This document shows positions 15,530 through 22,747 of a stretch of 40,362 nucleotides of DNA, piece after piece. The notes below the pieces were generated by a model. It had not been told where the DNA came from. It saw only the letters and a program-made list of their open reading frames with translations, and made no database searches. The stretch's first letter is position 1; each line of letters starts with the position of its first letter. A program made the translations under genes and the position numbers. Source of the stretch: JAQBQQ01 sp964633955 (GTDB lineage: Bacteria; Patescibacteriota; Gracilibacteria; Peribacterales; Peribacteraceae); NCBI GenBank assembly GCA_964633955.1, contig CAZWIA010000005.1:1-40362 (forward strand). Direction: 5' to 3'.

Positions 15530-15889
15530 ATGACGATCGACGCCTGCATCGCCCACGCCATCCACAGCGAGCTGGATATCATGGAGGCTCTGCCGAACGT
15601 GACGCACGTGCCGTTTGAAGAGCTGGAGATGTTCGTGGAGCGGTTCGTCCTGCACGTGCAGGAGGCCATCTACAACGTGGTGATCGAGCGGGGGGAGTCC
15701 TACATCCGCTCCAAGGACGCCGCGGGCCTGTGCGCCACGTGCCTGGAGGCGGGAGTGCCCGTGCCGCCCCATATGCTCCTCAAGATGTGCCAGACGATCA
15801 TGCAACTCCTGGAAATGGACGCTAAGTTCATCCTGGATACGGAGGACGGGAAGACACTCTACTACGTGAAGATGGCGATTCCGGTGTGA
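15530..15889 (+). CDS. Unknown 119-residue cytoplasmic protein
   Basis: I do not recognise the family. The protein has no signal peptide or membrane segment, and is predicted to be mostly helical ('AIHSELDIMEAL', 'ELEMFVERFVLHVQEAIYNVVIE'), with a 'CATC' motif near residue 74 and a further Cys at about 89. It ends in a beta-like 'TLYYVKMAIPV'. Codon use and composition resemble neighbouring real genes. The ATG at 15530 follows an AT-rich stretch after the palindrome; the frame is open further upstream, but that part is hairpin DNA. It is transcribed divergently from the TMTC-like gene. Confidence 0.7.
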   Translation: MTIDACIAHAIHSELDIMEALPNVTHVPFEELEMFVERFVLHVQEAIYNVVIERGESYIRSKDAAGLCATCLEAGVPVPPHMLLKMCQTIMQLLEMDAKFILDTEDGKTLYYVKMAIPV

Positions 15890-15894
15890 CGAGC

Positions 15895-15943
15895 GGTGAG
15901 GAGTCAGAGGTCAGTGATCAGCGGTGAGTGGTGAGTGACCAGA
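15895..15943. repeat. Seven-unit heptad array
   Basis: GGTGAGG, AGTCAGA, GGTCAGT, GATCAGC, GGTGAGT, GGTGAGT, GACCAGA in perfect phase. It fills the 21-nt gap between two convergent genes and encodes the last residues of the minus-strand gene ('SGHSPLTADH'). Confidence 0.85.
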
Positions 15944-16216
15944 CTGTTCGAACAGCCTTGGGTTGCTCCTGATGATATTGGCTTTGCTCACCACACGCAC
16001 GTCCGCGGTGCGGTTCCCCAGGTCCTTCACAACCAGGACGTAACTAGGATCATCCAGCCGCTCCACCATCAGCTGGTAGCCGTGCTCCAGGACACGGATG
16101 CCCCTGCGGTGCTCAATCTCAATAGACACGAGGGTCCGGGCGGGAACCAGGATTCCGCCGATCTCGATCGGCGGCGGCTCCAGGGAATCCGGCAGGCGCT
16201 CAGGGGCCTTCGGCAT
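15911..16216 (-). CDS. Unknown 101-residue protein
   Basis: No family recognised. The sequence looks like a small beta-rich domain: 'IEIGGILVPARTLVSIEIEHR' in parts, then 'YQLMVERLDDPSYVLVVKDLGN' and 'VRVVSKANIIR', with no signal peptide. The ATG at 16216 is preceded by TAAGGT with 6 nt between, the leaderless signature of this genome, which favours it over an overlapping plus-strand frame. The final residues are encoded by a heptad array, so the natural C-terminus may have been extended by repeat DNA. Confidence 0.65.
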   Translation of the reverse strand: MPKAPERLPDSLEPPPIEIGGILVPARTLVSIEIEHRRGIRVLEHGYQLMVERLDDPSYVLVVKDLGNRTADVRVVSKANIIRSNPRLFEQSGHSPLTADH

Positions 16217-16222
16217 GCGGAG

Positions 16223-16228
16223 ACCTTA
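16223..16228 (-). promoter_or_regulatory. -10 hexamer of the 101-residue protein gene
   Basis: TAAGGT on the minus strand, 6 nt before the ATG. Confidence 0.4.
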
Positions 16229-16260
16229 GGCGGAGGAACGGAGGAAATCGAGCATTCCGG

Positions 16261-16297
16261 AGGGTGGTGGCCGCCACACGCGAGTGGCAGACACCCT
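16261..16297 (-). terminator. Hairpin after rpsI, possible end of the ribosomal operon
   Basis: On the minus strand AGGGTG...CACCCT encloses GCCAC-N6-GTGGC, an interrupted stem, 65 nt after the rpsI stop. No T-run follows. Confidence 0.3.
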
Positions 16298-16361
16298 GAG
16301 AAGCCCTTCCTCGCATTTCATGCAACAGCCTACGACGACCGTCGGTGAACAACCGACGCGT

Positions 16362-16772
16362 TTACCGCTTGCTGAACTGCGGGGCGCGGCGGGCGCGCTT
16401 GAGGCCCGGCTTCTTGCGCTCCTTCACGCGGCTATCCCGGCGGAGGAAGCCGGCACGCTTGAGGTCGGATCTAAACGTCTCATCTACCAGGAGCAGCGCG
16501 CGGCTGATGCCGTGACGGACGGCGTCAGATTGCGCGGCCTTGCCGCCGCCCTCCACGCGGGCTTCTACATCAAACTCCGTCTTCTTGCCTACCAGCATCA
16601 GGGGCGCCACCGCGTTCTCCACCTGCGTGCCGGTGAAGTAGTCCTTCAGCTTCTCCCCGTTCACCAGCACCTGGCCGGAACCGGCTTCAAAGAGGCGCAC
16701 GCGGGCCACCGCGGTCTTGCGCTTGCCGGCGCTGTAGAAGTAGGAGCGGGAGGAATCAGCAGAGGGAGTCAT
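16362..16772 (-). CDS. rpsI: 30S ribosomal protein S9 (uS9)
   Basis: Last gene of the long ribosomal cluster. The core starts 'YFYSAGKRKTAVARVRL' and ends in the invariant tail 'RRAPQFSKR', whose C-terminal Lys-Arg reaches the P-site tRNA. At 136 residues it is normal, with a short Ser-rich N-terminal addition. It follows rplM as in most bacteria; the 75-nt spacer is a heptad foldback. The sequence before the ATG is pyrimidine-rich, not Shine-Dalgarno-like. Confidence 0.97.
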   Translation of the reverse strand: MTPSADSSRSYFYSAGKRKTAVARVRLFEAGSGQVLVNGEKLKDYFTGTQVENAVAPLMLVGKKTEFDVEARVEGGGKAAQSDAVRHGISRALLLVDETFRSDLKRAGFLRRDSRVKERKKPGLKRARRAPQFSKR

Positions 16773-16805
16773 GAGTGCGAGGAGTGAGAGCTGGCGGAAT
16801 GAATT

Positions 16806-16875
16806 GATAATGGATAATGGACAATTGACAATGAAAGGAATTGTACATTATACATTGTCCATTTTCCATTCCTTG
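16806..16875. repeat. Phase-locked heptad foldback between rplM and rpsI
   Basis: Ten heptads in one register: GATAATG, GATAATG, GACAATT, GACAATG, AAAGGAA, then TTGTACA, TTATACA, TTGTCCA, TTTTCCA, TTCCTTG. The second half is the inverse of the first. The right arm encodes the C-terminal residues of L13 ('EWKMDNV'). Confidence 0.9.
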
Positions 16876-17279
16876 GGCTTTTGCGCGGCAAAGGGATGGT
16901 CAGATCCGGCAAAGACGTGGAGCCGCTTGAGGATCTCCCGGCGCAGGCGGTTATTGGTGAGCATGCCCTTCACGGCGCGCTCGATCACCTCCGTAGAACC
17001 GCTCTCCATGAGCCGGGCCAGCGTGCGGACGGAGAGGCCGCCGGGATGGCCGGTGTGGTCCTTGTACTCCTTCTTGAGCAGCTTGGGAGCGGCAATGCGC
17101 AGCTTGTCCGTGTTCAGGACGATCACCACGTCCCCGCACAGCTGATGGGGGGAGAAGCTGGCCTTGTGCTTGCCGCGCAGGAGGCGGACGGCCGCCGTCG
17201 CCACCTGGCCGATGGTGTGGCCCGTGGCGTCGATGGTCAGCCACGCGGGAGCCGAGACGGGAACAGTGGAGGTCTTCAT
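16848..17279 (-). CDS. rplM: 50S ribosomal protein L13 (uL13)
   Basis: Binds 23S rRNA early in large-subunit assembly. Family motifs 'DATGHTIGQVAT', 'KDHTGHPGGL' and 'AVKGMLTNNRLRREILKRLHVFAG' in parts are present; 143 residues is usual. The ATG overlaps the rplQ stop by ATGA, indicating translational coupling. The final 'EWKMDNV' is encoded by the heptad foldback, so the stop codon lies inside the repeat. Confidence 0.97.
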   Translation of the reverse strand: MKTSTVPVSAPAWLTIDATGHTIGQVATAAVRLLRGKHKASFSPHQLCGDVVIVLNTDKLRIAAPKLLKKEYKDHTGHPGGLSVRTLARLMESGSTEVIERAVKGMLTNNRLRREILKRLHVFAGSDHPFAAQKPKEWKMDNV

Positions 17280-17776
17280 TGGGAGGAAACCGAAGAATCC
17301 AAAGAATCCGAGGATTCCGAGGAAGACTGGCTTTTCTTACGAGTAGCAGTCTTAGGAGCGGTCTTCTTGGGCGCCTTCTCCGCCTTAGCCTCCGCAGCCG
17401 GAGCCTTGGAGGGACGCACGGCATCCATGAGTGACAGCGTCACCAGCTCCGCGCCGTCACCAATCCGCGCTCCCACGGGCGTTGCCCGGCTGAAGCCGGA
17501 CGGACGGCTCTGGTAGCGGGGAACGAGCACCTCCAGCGTCTTGCGCGTGGCATTCTCATGCGTGAACACGGCATTCAGCGCCCGGATGGCGTTCACGCGG
17601 TCCTTCCGCTTGGCCTGCGCGATCAGGCGATCCAGCATGGGCTGCACCACCGCCGCACGCTTCTTGGTGGTCCGGATGGATTCATAGAGGACCAGGGACG
17701 TCACCAGGTTACGCTGCAGCATCCGGCTGTGAGCCGGTTTCTGACGGAGCCGCTGGCTGGAATTCCGGTGTCGCAT
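17276..17776 (-). CDS. rplQ: 50S ribosomal protein L17 (bL17) with Ser/Asp/Glu-rich tail
   Basis: The first ~115 residues are a normal L17 ('MRHRNSSQRLRQKPAHSRML', 'LVLYESIRTTKKRA', 'RVNAIRALNAVFTHENAT'). The remaining ~50 residues are additional: a Lys/Ala-rich linker and then 'SQSSSESSDSLDSSVSSQ'. The tail is encoded by contiguous 9-nt repeats (17283-17327). Comparable tails occur on L4 and L22. The rplM ATG overlaps its stop codon. Upstream lies the heptad foldback that starts at the rpoA stop. Confidence 0.96.
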   Translation of the reverse strand: MRHRNSSQRLRQKPAHSRMLQRNLVTSLVLYESIRTTKKRAAVVQPMLDRLIAQAKRKDRVNAIRALNAVFTHENATRKTLEVLVPRYQSRPSGFSRATPVGARIGDGAELVTLSLMDAVRPSKAPAAEAKAEKAPKKTAPKTATRKKSQSSSESSDSLDSSVSSQ

Positions 17777-17785
17777 CGTGGGCGA

Positions 17786-17904
17786 GAATAATGAATCAGG
17801 AATGAAGAATTATGGAGGAGTAGCAGGTGGGTAACGGAGTGTAAGGGAGGAGGACCAGGGATTCAAACCGTAATTCAGGGTTCACGATTCCTCATTCAGG
17901 GGTC
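17786..17904. repeat. Phase-locked heptad foldback between rpoA and rplQ
   Basis: Left arm GAATAAT, GAATCAG, GAATGAA, GAATTAT (17786-17813). Right arm GTAATTC, AGGGTTC, ACGATTC, CTCATTC, AGGGGTC (from 17870). The arms are reverse complements in type, and their starts are 84 nt (12 x 7) apart. The right end overlaps the rpoA stop codon. Confidence 0.85.
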
Positions 17905-18898
17905 ACATATCCACCGAGTCCGAGGCGAGCTTCAACCCCCGCTCCGCCAAGGTCTGCTTCACCTCATCCAGCGCCTTGGCGCCAAAGCCGCGGAAGTTAC
18001 TGAGCGTCGCCTCCGTGCACTTGGTGAGCTGCTCGATGGACCCCACGCCCGCGTTGATGAGGGCGTTCAGCGTGCGGGGCGAGAAGTTCAGGATCTCAAT
18101 GGGCGTGTAGGACTCCTTCACCGGGGCCATGCCGGCGTCCTCCGCTACGGTCGCGGCCGCGCGGGAGAAGTCCGCAATGAACTCCGGCTCCACCACCTTC
18201 TTGTCCGAGGAGAAGTAGCCAAAGTACCCCTGCAGCAGCTGGCTCCCAAACTGCACCGCCTCCTCCGCCGTGAGCGACCCGTTGGTCTCCACGTCCAGCG
18301 TGAGTTTGTCCAGATCCGTGCGCTGTCCCACGCGAGCGGCCTCCACGTCAAAGCGCACCTTTACTACGGGAGAGAAGATGGCATCCACGTAGATGAGGCC
18401 CGGCTCGTTCTGCTTCTTGTTGCGCTCGGAGGCGGGTACGTAGCCCACGCCCTTCTCCACCGTGATCTCCATCTCCAGGCGGGCGCCCTTCTCCAGCGTG
18501 CAGATCTCCAGATCCGGGTTGAGGATCTCAATATCAGACGAGACCTTGAGGTCCTTGGCCGTCACCGTGCCCGGATTCCTGGCGTCCAGGCGGATCACCT
18601 CCGGCTCCTTGCCGTGCTTCTTCATGCGCAGCTCCTTGAGGTTGAGCGCAATGTCCATGACGGATTCGCGCACGCCCTTGAGCACGGTGTACTCATGCTG
18701 CACGCCGGCAGTGCGCACGGATGTGACCGCGGCGCCCGGCAGGCTGCTCAGGAGCACGCGGCGCAGCGCATTCCCAAGCGTCATGCCGTAGCCCGGAGGC
18801 AACGGCGCAATCTGGAACACCACGTGCATGTCGTTCCCGCGGGTGACGGGGTTGGCGGCGAACGTGGGGAGGCCAATCTCTTCCTGAATGATGTGCAT
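17903..18898 (-). CDS. rpoA: DNA-directed RNA polymerase subunit alpha
   Basis: Assembly platform of RNA polymerase. The N-terminal dimerisation domain includes 'GYGMTLGNALRRVLLSSLPGAAVTSVR' in parts and a typical insertion domain ('HEYTVLKGVRESVMDI'). The C-terminal helix-hairpin-helix domain (about 262-325) has 'PIEILNFSPRTLNALINAG' and 'NFRGFGAKALDEV' for contacts with UP elements and activators. Length 331 is slightly above usual. It is preceded by rpsD and followed by rplQ as in the standard alpha operon. The ATG is preceded by a pyrimidine-rich tract. Confidence 0.98.
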   Translation of the reverse strand: MHIIQEEIGLPTFAANPVTRGNDMHVVFQIAPLPPGYGMTLGNALRRVLLSSLPGAAVTSVRTAGVQHEYTVLKGVRESVMDIALNLKELRMKKHGKEPEVIRLDARNPGTVTAKDLKVSSDIEILNPDLEICTLEKGARLEMEITVEKGVGYVPASERNKKQNEPGLIYVDAIFSPVVKVRFDVEAARVGQRTDLDKLTLDVETNGSLTAEEAVQFGSQLLQGYFGYFSSDKKVVEPEFIADFSRAAATVAEDAGMAPVKESYTPIEILNFSPRTLNALINAGVGSIEQLTKCTEATLSNFRGFGAKALDEVKQTLAERGLKLASDSVDM

Positions 18899-18952
18899 AG
18901 GAGCGGGGAGTGAAAGGAAATCGGGATCGGGCGGACCCGATGGAAGAGGGAA

Positions 18953-19567
18953 TTAGCGGGAATAGAACTCGATGATCTGACGGGTGTCGATCGCCTGTTC
19001 AGCATGCTCCGGGCCCGGAAGGCTCACCACCTCCACCTTCATGCCGGAGCCGTCCGCTTTCAGCCAGCTGGGCGGCGCGTACTTCTTGTGCGCCTCCACA
19101 ATGGCCAAAAACGCCGGCGAGGACTGGGCGCGCTGGCGCACCTGGATCACCTGTCCGGGCTTCACCCGGAACGACGGAGTGGTGACGCGAACGCCGTCCA
19201 CCTGGAAGAGCCCATGCCCCACAAACTGCCTGGCCTGCATGCGCGTCATGGCCAGGCCCGATCGGTACACCGCGTTGTCCAACCGGCGCTCCAGAAGCTG
19301 CTTGAGCGTCTCGCCGGTCTGGCCCTGGACGCGGGCGGCCTCCTGATAGAGGCGCCTGAACTGACTCTCAGAGAGGCCGTACATGTCCCGGGCGCGCTGC
19401 TTCTCCTTGAGCTGCTGACCGTACTCGGAGAGCTTGCCGGTCTGCGCGCGGGGACCTTTGCCGGGAGCGGTGGGCTTGCGCTGCAGGATCCGATCGTACT
19501 TGTCCGTGCCGTACAGGTTCATGCCCTGCCGGCGCGCGCGCTTTGCCTTGGGACCGTTATATTTCAT
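18953..19567 (-). CDS. rpsD: 30S ribosomal protein S4 (uS4)
   Basis: Primary 16S rRNA-binding protein that nucleates small-subunit assembly. Of the 204 residues, the N-terminus 'MKYNGPKAKRARRQGMNLYG' is followed by the S4 RNA-binding domain ('LERRLDNAVYRSGLAMTRMQARQFVGHG' in parts) and ends in 'IDTRQIIEFYSR'. No CxxC zinc motif is present at the N-terminus, so it is the zinc-free form. I used the ATG at 19567; the frame is open further upstream but there overlaps rpsK in another frame. Confidence 0.97.
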   Translation of the reverse strand: MKYNGPKAKRARRQGMNLYGTDKYDRILQRKPTAPGKGPRAQTGKLSEYGQQLKEKQRARDMYGLSESQFRRLYQEAARVQGQTGETLKQLLERRLDNAVYRSGLAMTRMQARQFVGHGLFQVDGVRVTTPSFRVKPGQVIQVRQRAQSSPAFLAIVEAHKKYAPPSWLKADGSGMKVEVVSLPGPEHAEQAIDTRQIIEFYSR

Positions 19568-19607
19568 GACGTGGGAGGGAGGGAGATGAGAGCGATACGT
19601 GGTGGGT

Positions 19608-19657
19608 AGTCGGTGGTCGGTAGTAGTGGTCGGTAGAGACGCCCTGCCAGGGCGTCT
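19608..19657. repeat. GGT-type heptads leading into a 21-bp palindrome (rpsK-rpsD spacer)
   Basis: GTGGTGG, GTAGTCG, GTGGTCG and related units run into a perfect copy of the dispersed palindrome at 19637-19657 (AGACGCC-N7-GGCGTCT), preceded by CGGTAG. Confidence 0.8.
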
Positions 19658-19668
19658 GACGGGATGTA

Positions 19669-20112
19669 TCAGATGCGGCGGCGCCCCTTGGGCCGGCAGC
19701 CGCCGTGGGGGATGGGCGTGGTGTCCATGATGGCGTCTAAGTTGAGACCGCCGCTCTGGAGGCCGCGGATAGCCTGCTCGCGACCGGGCCCCAGGCCTTT
19801 CACCTCCACGGTGACGGACTCCACGCCGAACGGCTTGATCTTGAGCGTGGCCGTCTCCGCCGCCACCTTGGCGGCGTAGGGCGTGGATTTGCGCGTCCCC
19901 TTGAAGCCGGCGGAGCCGGCGCTGCTCCACGCCAGCACGTTGCCCTCCAGATCCGTGAACGTCACGATGGTATTGTTCTCTCCCGCCAAGATGCACACCC
20001 GCGCCTTGGGGAGCGACCGCTTCACCTTCTTGCGAGCGCCCTTCTTGGGGGAGACGGCCGGCGGGGCCTGTACGTCTGAGCCAAGCGTAGATTCCAGAGT
20101 GGTATCAGCCAT
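19669..20112 (-). CDS. rpsK: 30S ribosomal protein S11 (uS11)
   Basis: Platform protein of the small subunit. The core has 'ILAGENNTIVTFTDLEGNVLAWSSAG', in parts, then 'GFKGTRKSTPYAA', 'VKGLGPGREQAIRGLQ' and the closing 'TPIPHGGCRPKGRRRI'. The first ~28 residues are a low-complexity addition with a basic end. Between rpsM and rpsD as in the alpha operon. The sequence upstream of the ATG is almost entirely C and T. Confidence 0.97.
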   Translation of the reverse strand: MADTTLESTLGSDVQAPPAVSPKKGARKKVKRSLPKARVCILAGENNTIVTFTDLEGNVLAWSSAGSAGFKGTRKSTPYAAKVAAETATLKIKPFGVESVTVEVKGLGPGREQAIRGLQSGGLNLDAIMDTTPIPHGGCRPKGRRRI

Positions 20113-20155
20113 AGGGAGGGTGGGAGGGCGAGAGAAGGGAGGATCGGGCCGGTAG

Positions 20156-20176
20156 AGACGCCCTGCCAGGGCGTCT
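20156..20176. repeat. 21-bp dispersed palindrome (rpsM-rpsK spacer)
   Basis: Perfect palindrome with outer arms AGACGCC/GGCGTCT, preceded by CCGGTAG; 6 nt after the rpsM stop codon. Confidence 0.85.
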
Positions 20177-20182
20177 TTACGA

Positions 20183-20563
20183 CTAGGTCTTGGTCAGCAC
20201 GGTGCGGCCGGAGGTACCCGTCTTCTTCTTGCCGCGCTTGGTGCGTGCGTTGCGGCGGGAGGACTGCCCGCGAACGGGGAGCTTGCGCCGATGCCGGTAG
20301 CCGCGCCAGGTGCTGATGTCCTGCAGGCGCTTGATGTCCATGGAGACCTTGCGCGCCAGCTCGCCCTCCGTGAGCTCCTGCTCCACCCGGGCGCGCAGGC
20401 GGGCCTGGTCCGCTTCAGAGAGAGCATCTGCCTTCTGGTTTTGGTCGATGCGCAGTTCCCGCAGGATCCGCGTGGAGAGCGGACGGCCAATGCCCTTGAT
20501 CGCCGTGAGGGCGATCTGGATGCGCTTCTGACCCGGAAGGTTGACGCCTGAGATACGCAGCAT
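20183..20563 (-). CDS. rpsM: 30S ribosomal protein S13 (uS13)
   Basis: Head protein of the small subunit; contacts the P-site tRNA and bridges to L5. It has 126 residues with 'ISGVNLPGQKRIQIALTAIKGIG' in parts, 'DIKRLQDISTWRGYRHRRKLPVRGQ' in parts, and the basic tail 'RRNARTKRGKKK'. I used the ATG at 20563 (MLRISGV); the frame is open 12 codons upstream into the heptad foldback but those residues are repeat-derived. The foldback separates it from rpmJ. Confidence 0.96.
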   Translation of the reverse strand: MLRISGVNLPGQKRIQIALTAIKGIGRPLSTRILRELRIDQNQKADALSEADQARLRARVEQELTEGELARKVSMDIKRLQDISTWRGYRHRRKLPVRGQSSRRNARTKRGKKKTGTSGRTVLTKT

Positions 20564-20570
20564 ATTCAGA

Positions 20571-20686
20571 ATGTAAAATTGAAAATGGAGAATGGACAAT
20601 GATGAGGATCTAAATGCGAGAGTGAGGAGGGAAGATCAGGAGAGAAAGGAGCATTGCGCATCATTCATTGTCCATTATTCATTCCT
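20571..20686. repeat. Phase-locked heptad foldback between rpmJ and rpsM
   Basis: Left arm ATGTAAA, ATTGAAA, ATGGAGA, ATGGACA, ATGATGA (20571-20605). The right arm contains TGTCCAT at 20669-20675 within TCATTCATTGTCCATTATTC. The offset between a left unit and a right complementary unit is 98 nt (14 x 7). The right end reaches the rpmJ stop codon. Confidence 0.85.
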
Positions 20687-20814
20687 CAGCCCTGCCGCTG
20701 CTTGTGCTTGGGATTCTTGCACACGATGCGGCGCACCACCTTTCCCTTGCCGTTGCGACGCAGGACGGGGCGGCAGTCTTTGCAGATCTTCTTGCAGGAG
20801 GCACGGACTTTCAT
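20686..20814 (-). CDS. rpmJ: 50S ribosomal protein L36 (bL36)
   Basis: A 42-residue zinc-ribbon protein. It begins MKVRASCKKICKDC and ends CKNPKHKQRQG. Cys11, Cys14, Cys32 and His37 form the zinc site. The usual L36 is 37-38 residues; here the loop between the second and third ligands is about 5 residues longer ('RRNGKGKVVRR'). The ATG overlaps the infA stop (ATGA), so translation of the two is probably coupled. Confidence 0.95.
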   Translation of the reverse strand: MKVRASCKKICKDCRPVLRRNGKGKVVRRIVCKNPKHKQRQG

Positions 20815-21098
20815 GCGGCTTGCGGGGGAGAATCAGGGGAGGCGGGGGCAGGGGCAGTACCGGTGTGGCCGGCGGAGAAGCGGTAGACGATGCGACCCTT
20901 CTCCGTGTCGTACGGCGTCATCTCCAGCTTCACCCGGTCGCCGGGCAGGATCTTCACGCGGTGAACCCGCATGCGCCCGGCCAGCGAGCAGAGGAGCTGG
21001 TGTCCCGGAATCGGATCAGATGTCACGCGGACGCGGAACATGGCGTTAGGATAGGACTCCTCCACAACGCCGGTGAGCTCGATCACGTCCTTGGACAC
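20811..21098 (-). CDS. infA: Translation initiation factor IF-1
   Basis: Binds the ribosomal A site during initiation. The S1-like OB fold covers residues 1-73: 'MSKDVIELTGVVEESYPNAM', 'VRVTSDPIPGHQLLCSLAGRMR', in parts, 'LPGDRVKLEMTPYDTEKGRIVYR' in parts. IF-1 normally ends there; this protein adds about 20 Pro/Ala-rich residues ('HTGTAPAPASPDSPPQAA'). ATGA overlap with rpmJ. The 242-nt gap upstream is partly AT-rich and may contain an internal promoter. Confidence 0.95.
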   Translation of the reverse strand: MSKDVIELTGVVEESYPNAMFRVRVTSDPIPGHQLLCSLAGRMRVHRVKILPGDRVKLEMTPYDTEKGRIVYRFSAGHTGTAPAPASPDSPPQAA

Positions 21099-21340
21099 AG
21101 AAAATCCGAAGCGAAAGCCGAGGCATCCTACCGAGGAAATTCGCCTTGCTCAAGCAGGCAGTCATGGTTTATTTGGGGGAGGGGCGAATTTGGCTTGACT
21201 ATTAATAATTTTTATTTCATGGGACGATTAAACGGCCGGATCCAAGGGAACCAACGATTCCGAGGATTCCGAAGAACGCTGTGTTTCAAGACTGCATTCC
21301 ATCCTCGGCTTCTTCTGGCTCCTCGGTTTCCCGGGAATCC
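21099..21340. other. Spacer between map and infA with AT-rich core and 9-nt repeats
   Basis: No gene fits. An AT-rich island (about 21187-21222, including TTGACT on the plus strand and ATTATTAATAG on the minus) stands out from the GC-rich background and may hold a promoter for infA. Next to it are 9-nt repeats (AACGATTCC, GAGGATTCC, GAAGAACGC, 21253-21279) of the same family that encodes the L4, L17 and L22 tails. Confidence 0.5.
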
Positions 21341-22087
21341 TCAAGCAAGGATCTCACACCCCTCCGCCAGGATCAGCACCGTGTGCTCCGCGTGCGCCGC
21401 CGGCGTACTGTCTTTGGTCACAAGCGTCCAGCCGTCACCGGCGTCCCGGACGTCTCCTTTCCCGGCGCAGGTGATGGGTTCGATCGCAATGATGGTGCGC
21501 TCCGGCAAGACCGGCCCTGCACCGCCCTTCCCAACGTTCGGCACGTCCGGGAACTGGTGGAGCGTCTTCCCCAGGCCATGGCCGGTCAGGACCGGAATGC
21601 AGCGGAAGCCCGCGCGTTCCACATGTTCCTGGATCGTCGCTGAGATGTCACCTACCCGCACGCCCGCTCTGAGGATCGCGCACGCGGCGGCCAGCGCCTC
21701 CTCGGTCGCCTGGATGAGTTCCCGTTTCCGCCGGTCCACCTCCCCAACGGCCACCGTCACGCAGGCATCCGTGTAGAGGCCGTCAAAGACCACGCCGCAG
21801 TCCAGGGAGACAATGTCGCCTTCCGCAAGCTCGCGATCACCCGGAATGCCGTGCACCGCCTCTTCGTTGATCGACGTACACAACGTGCCCGTAAATCCGT
21901 TATAGCCTTTGAACGCCGGCCGGGCGCCTTGGGACAGGATGTACTCCTCCGCCAGCCGGTCGAGCTCCCCTGTGGTAACGCCGGGCCGCACGCGCTTGGC
22001 CACCAGCTCCAGCGCGCCGCGCAGGATCTTGCCGCCCTGCCTCAAGGATTCGATCTCCGCCGGTGAGAAGATCTGGAAACTGGACAC
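21341..22087 (-). CDS. map: Methionine aminopeptidase, type I
   Basis: Removes the N-terminal Met from nascent proteins. All metal ligands and the active-site His are present: His79 ('EAVHGIP'), Asp96, Asp107, His170 ('TGHGLG'), His177, Glu203 ('AIEP') and Glu234 ('AEHTVLI'). At 248 residues it is the short type Ia form without a zinc-finger extension. Placed between adk and infA as in many Gram-positive and CPR genomes. Confidence 0.97.
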   Translation of the reverse strand: MSSFQIFSPAEIESLRQGGKILRGALELVAKRVRPGVTTGELDRLAEEYILSQGARPAFKGYNGFTGTLCTSINEEAVHGIPGDRELAEGDIVSLDCGVVFDGLYTDACVTVAVGEVDRRKRELIQATEEALAAACAILRAGVRVGDISATIQEHVERAGFRCIPVLTGHGLGKTLHQFPDVPNVGKGGAGPVLPERTIIAIEPITCAGKGDVRDAGDGWTLVTKDSTPAAHAEHTVLILAEGCEILA

Positions 22088-22126
22088 GGAGGCGAGTGTA
22101 GAACGGATGGAGACAAAAGGAAGGCC

Positions 22127-22714
22127 CTAGGCCGTCATTCCCTCGCTTCGCTTCCGCATCACCTCCCGCCGGATATCCGCGTACACGTCGTCGATCGGGC
22201 GGTCCACATTGATGTCGATCACCTTTCCCTGCTTCCGGTACGCCTCCAGGACGGGCATGGTCTCCTCCATGGTCCACCGCATGCGGTGCTTGATCTTCTC
22301 CACGGTGGAATCATCCGCGCGGTTCTCCCGCTTGGCCCGTTCGATGACGCGCTCAAGCCCCACCGCCGGGTCAAGCGCCAGGTGCAGGCAGAGGAAGTCC
22401 CGCCCCGCCTCCTTCATGACGCGGTCAAACTCCGCCATCTGGTCTGCGTCCCGCGGGATGCCGTCGTAGACCACGGGCTTGTCAGGTGACTTATCGGACA
22501 GGAACTGCATGAGCAGGTCGATCGCGTACTTGCACGGGACCTTGTTGCCTTGATCGATGTACGACGCGACGATCCGGCCATCCTCCGTGTCCTGCGCGGC
22601 GATGGCCCGCAGCTCCTCCCCAGCGTGAAACACCGGCCAGCCAAATTCTTCTGAAAGGTGACGGGCGTGGGTGCCCTTGCCGCTGCCTTGGATCCCGAAG
22701 AGAGCGATGTCCAT
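22127..22714 (-). CDS. adk: Adenylate kinase
   Basis: Interconverts ATP + AMP and two ADP. It has the P-loop 'GIQGSGKGT' (7-15), the AMP-binding 'DGIPRD' (84-89, Ile in place of the usual Phe) and 'RADDSTVEKIKHRM'. The LID region is the short form without the zinc-binding Cys cluster; 195 residues fits that class. Two residues in 'GIQGSGKGTHA' deviate from the common 'GPPGAGKGTQA' but retain the nucleotide-binding pattern. It lies between secY and map, the standard position in the spc operon. Confidence 0.95.
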   Translation of the reverse strand: MDIALFGIQGSGKGTHARHLSEEFGWPVFHAGEELRAIAAQDTEDGRIVASYIDQGNKVPCKYAIDLLMQFLSDKSPDKPVVYDGIPRDADQMAEFDRVMKEAGRDFLCLHLALDPAVGLERVIERAKRENRADDSTVEKIKHRMRWTMEETMPVLEAYRKQGKVIDINVDRPIDDVYADIRREVMRKRSEGMTA

Positions 22715-22747
22715 GGGTGAGTAAGGGAATAGGAACTGCGCTCTCCC

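Noticed and set aside
14055..15533. 492-codon plus-strand ORF opposite the TMTC-like gene
   Set aside because: Composition (Gln/Glu/Arg/His-rich without hydrophobic pattern) is that of an antisense shadow; the minus-strand protein has clear membrane helices and TPRs.
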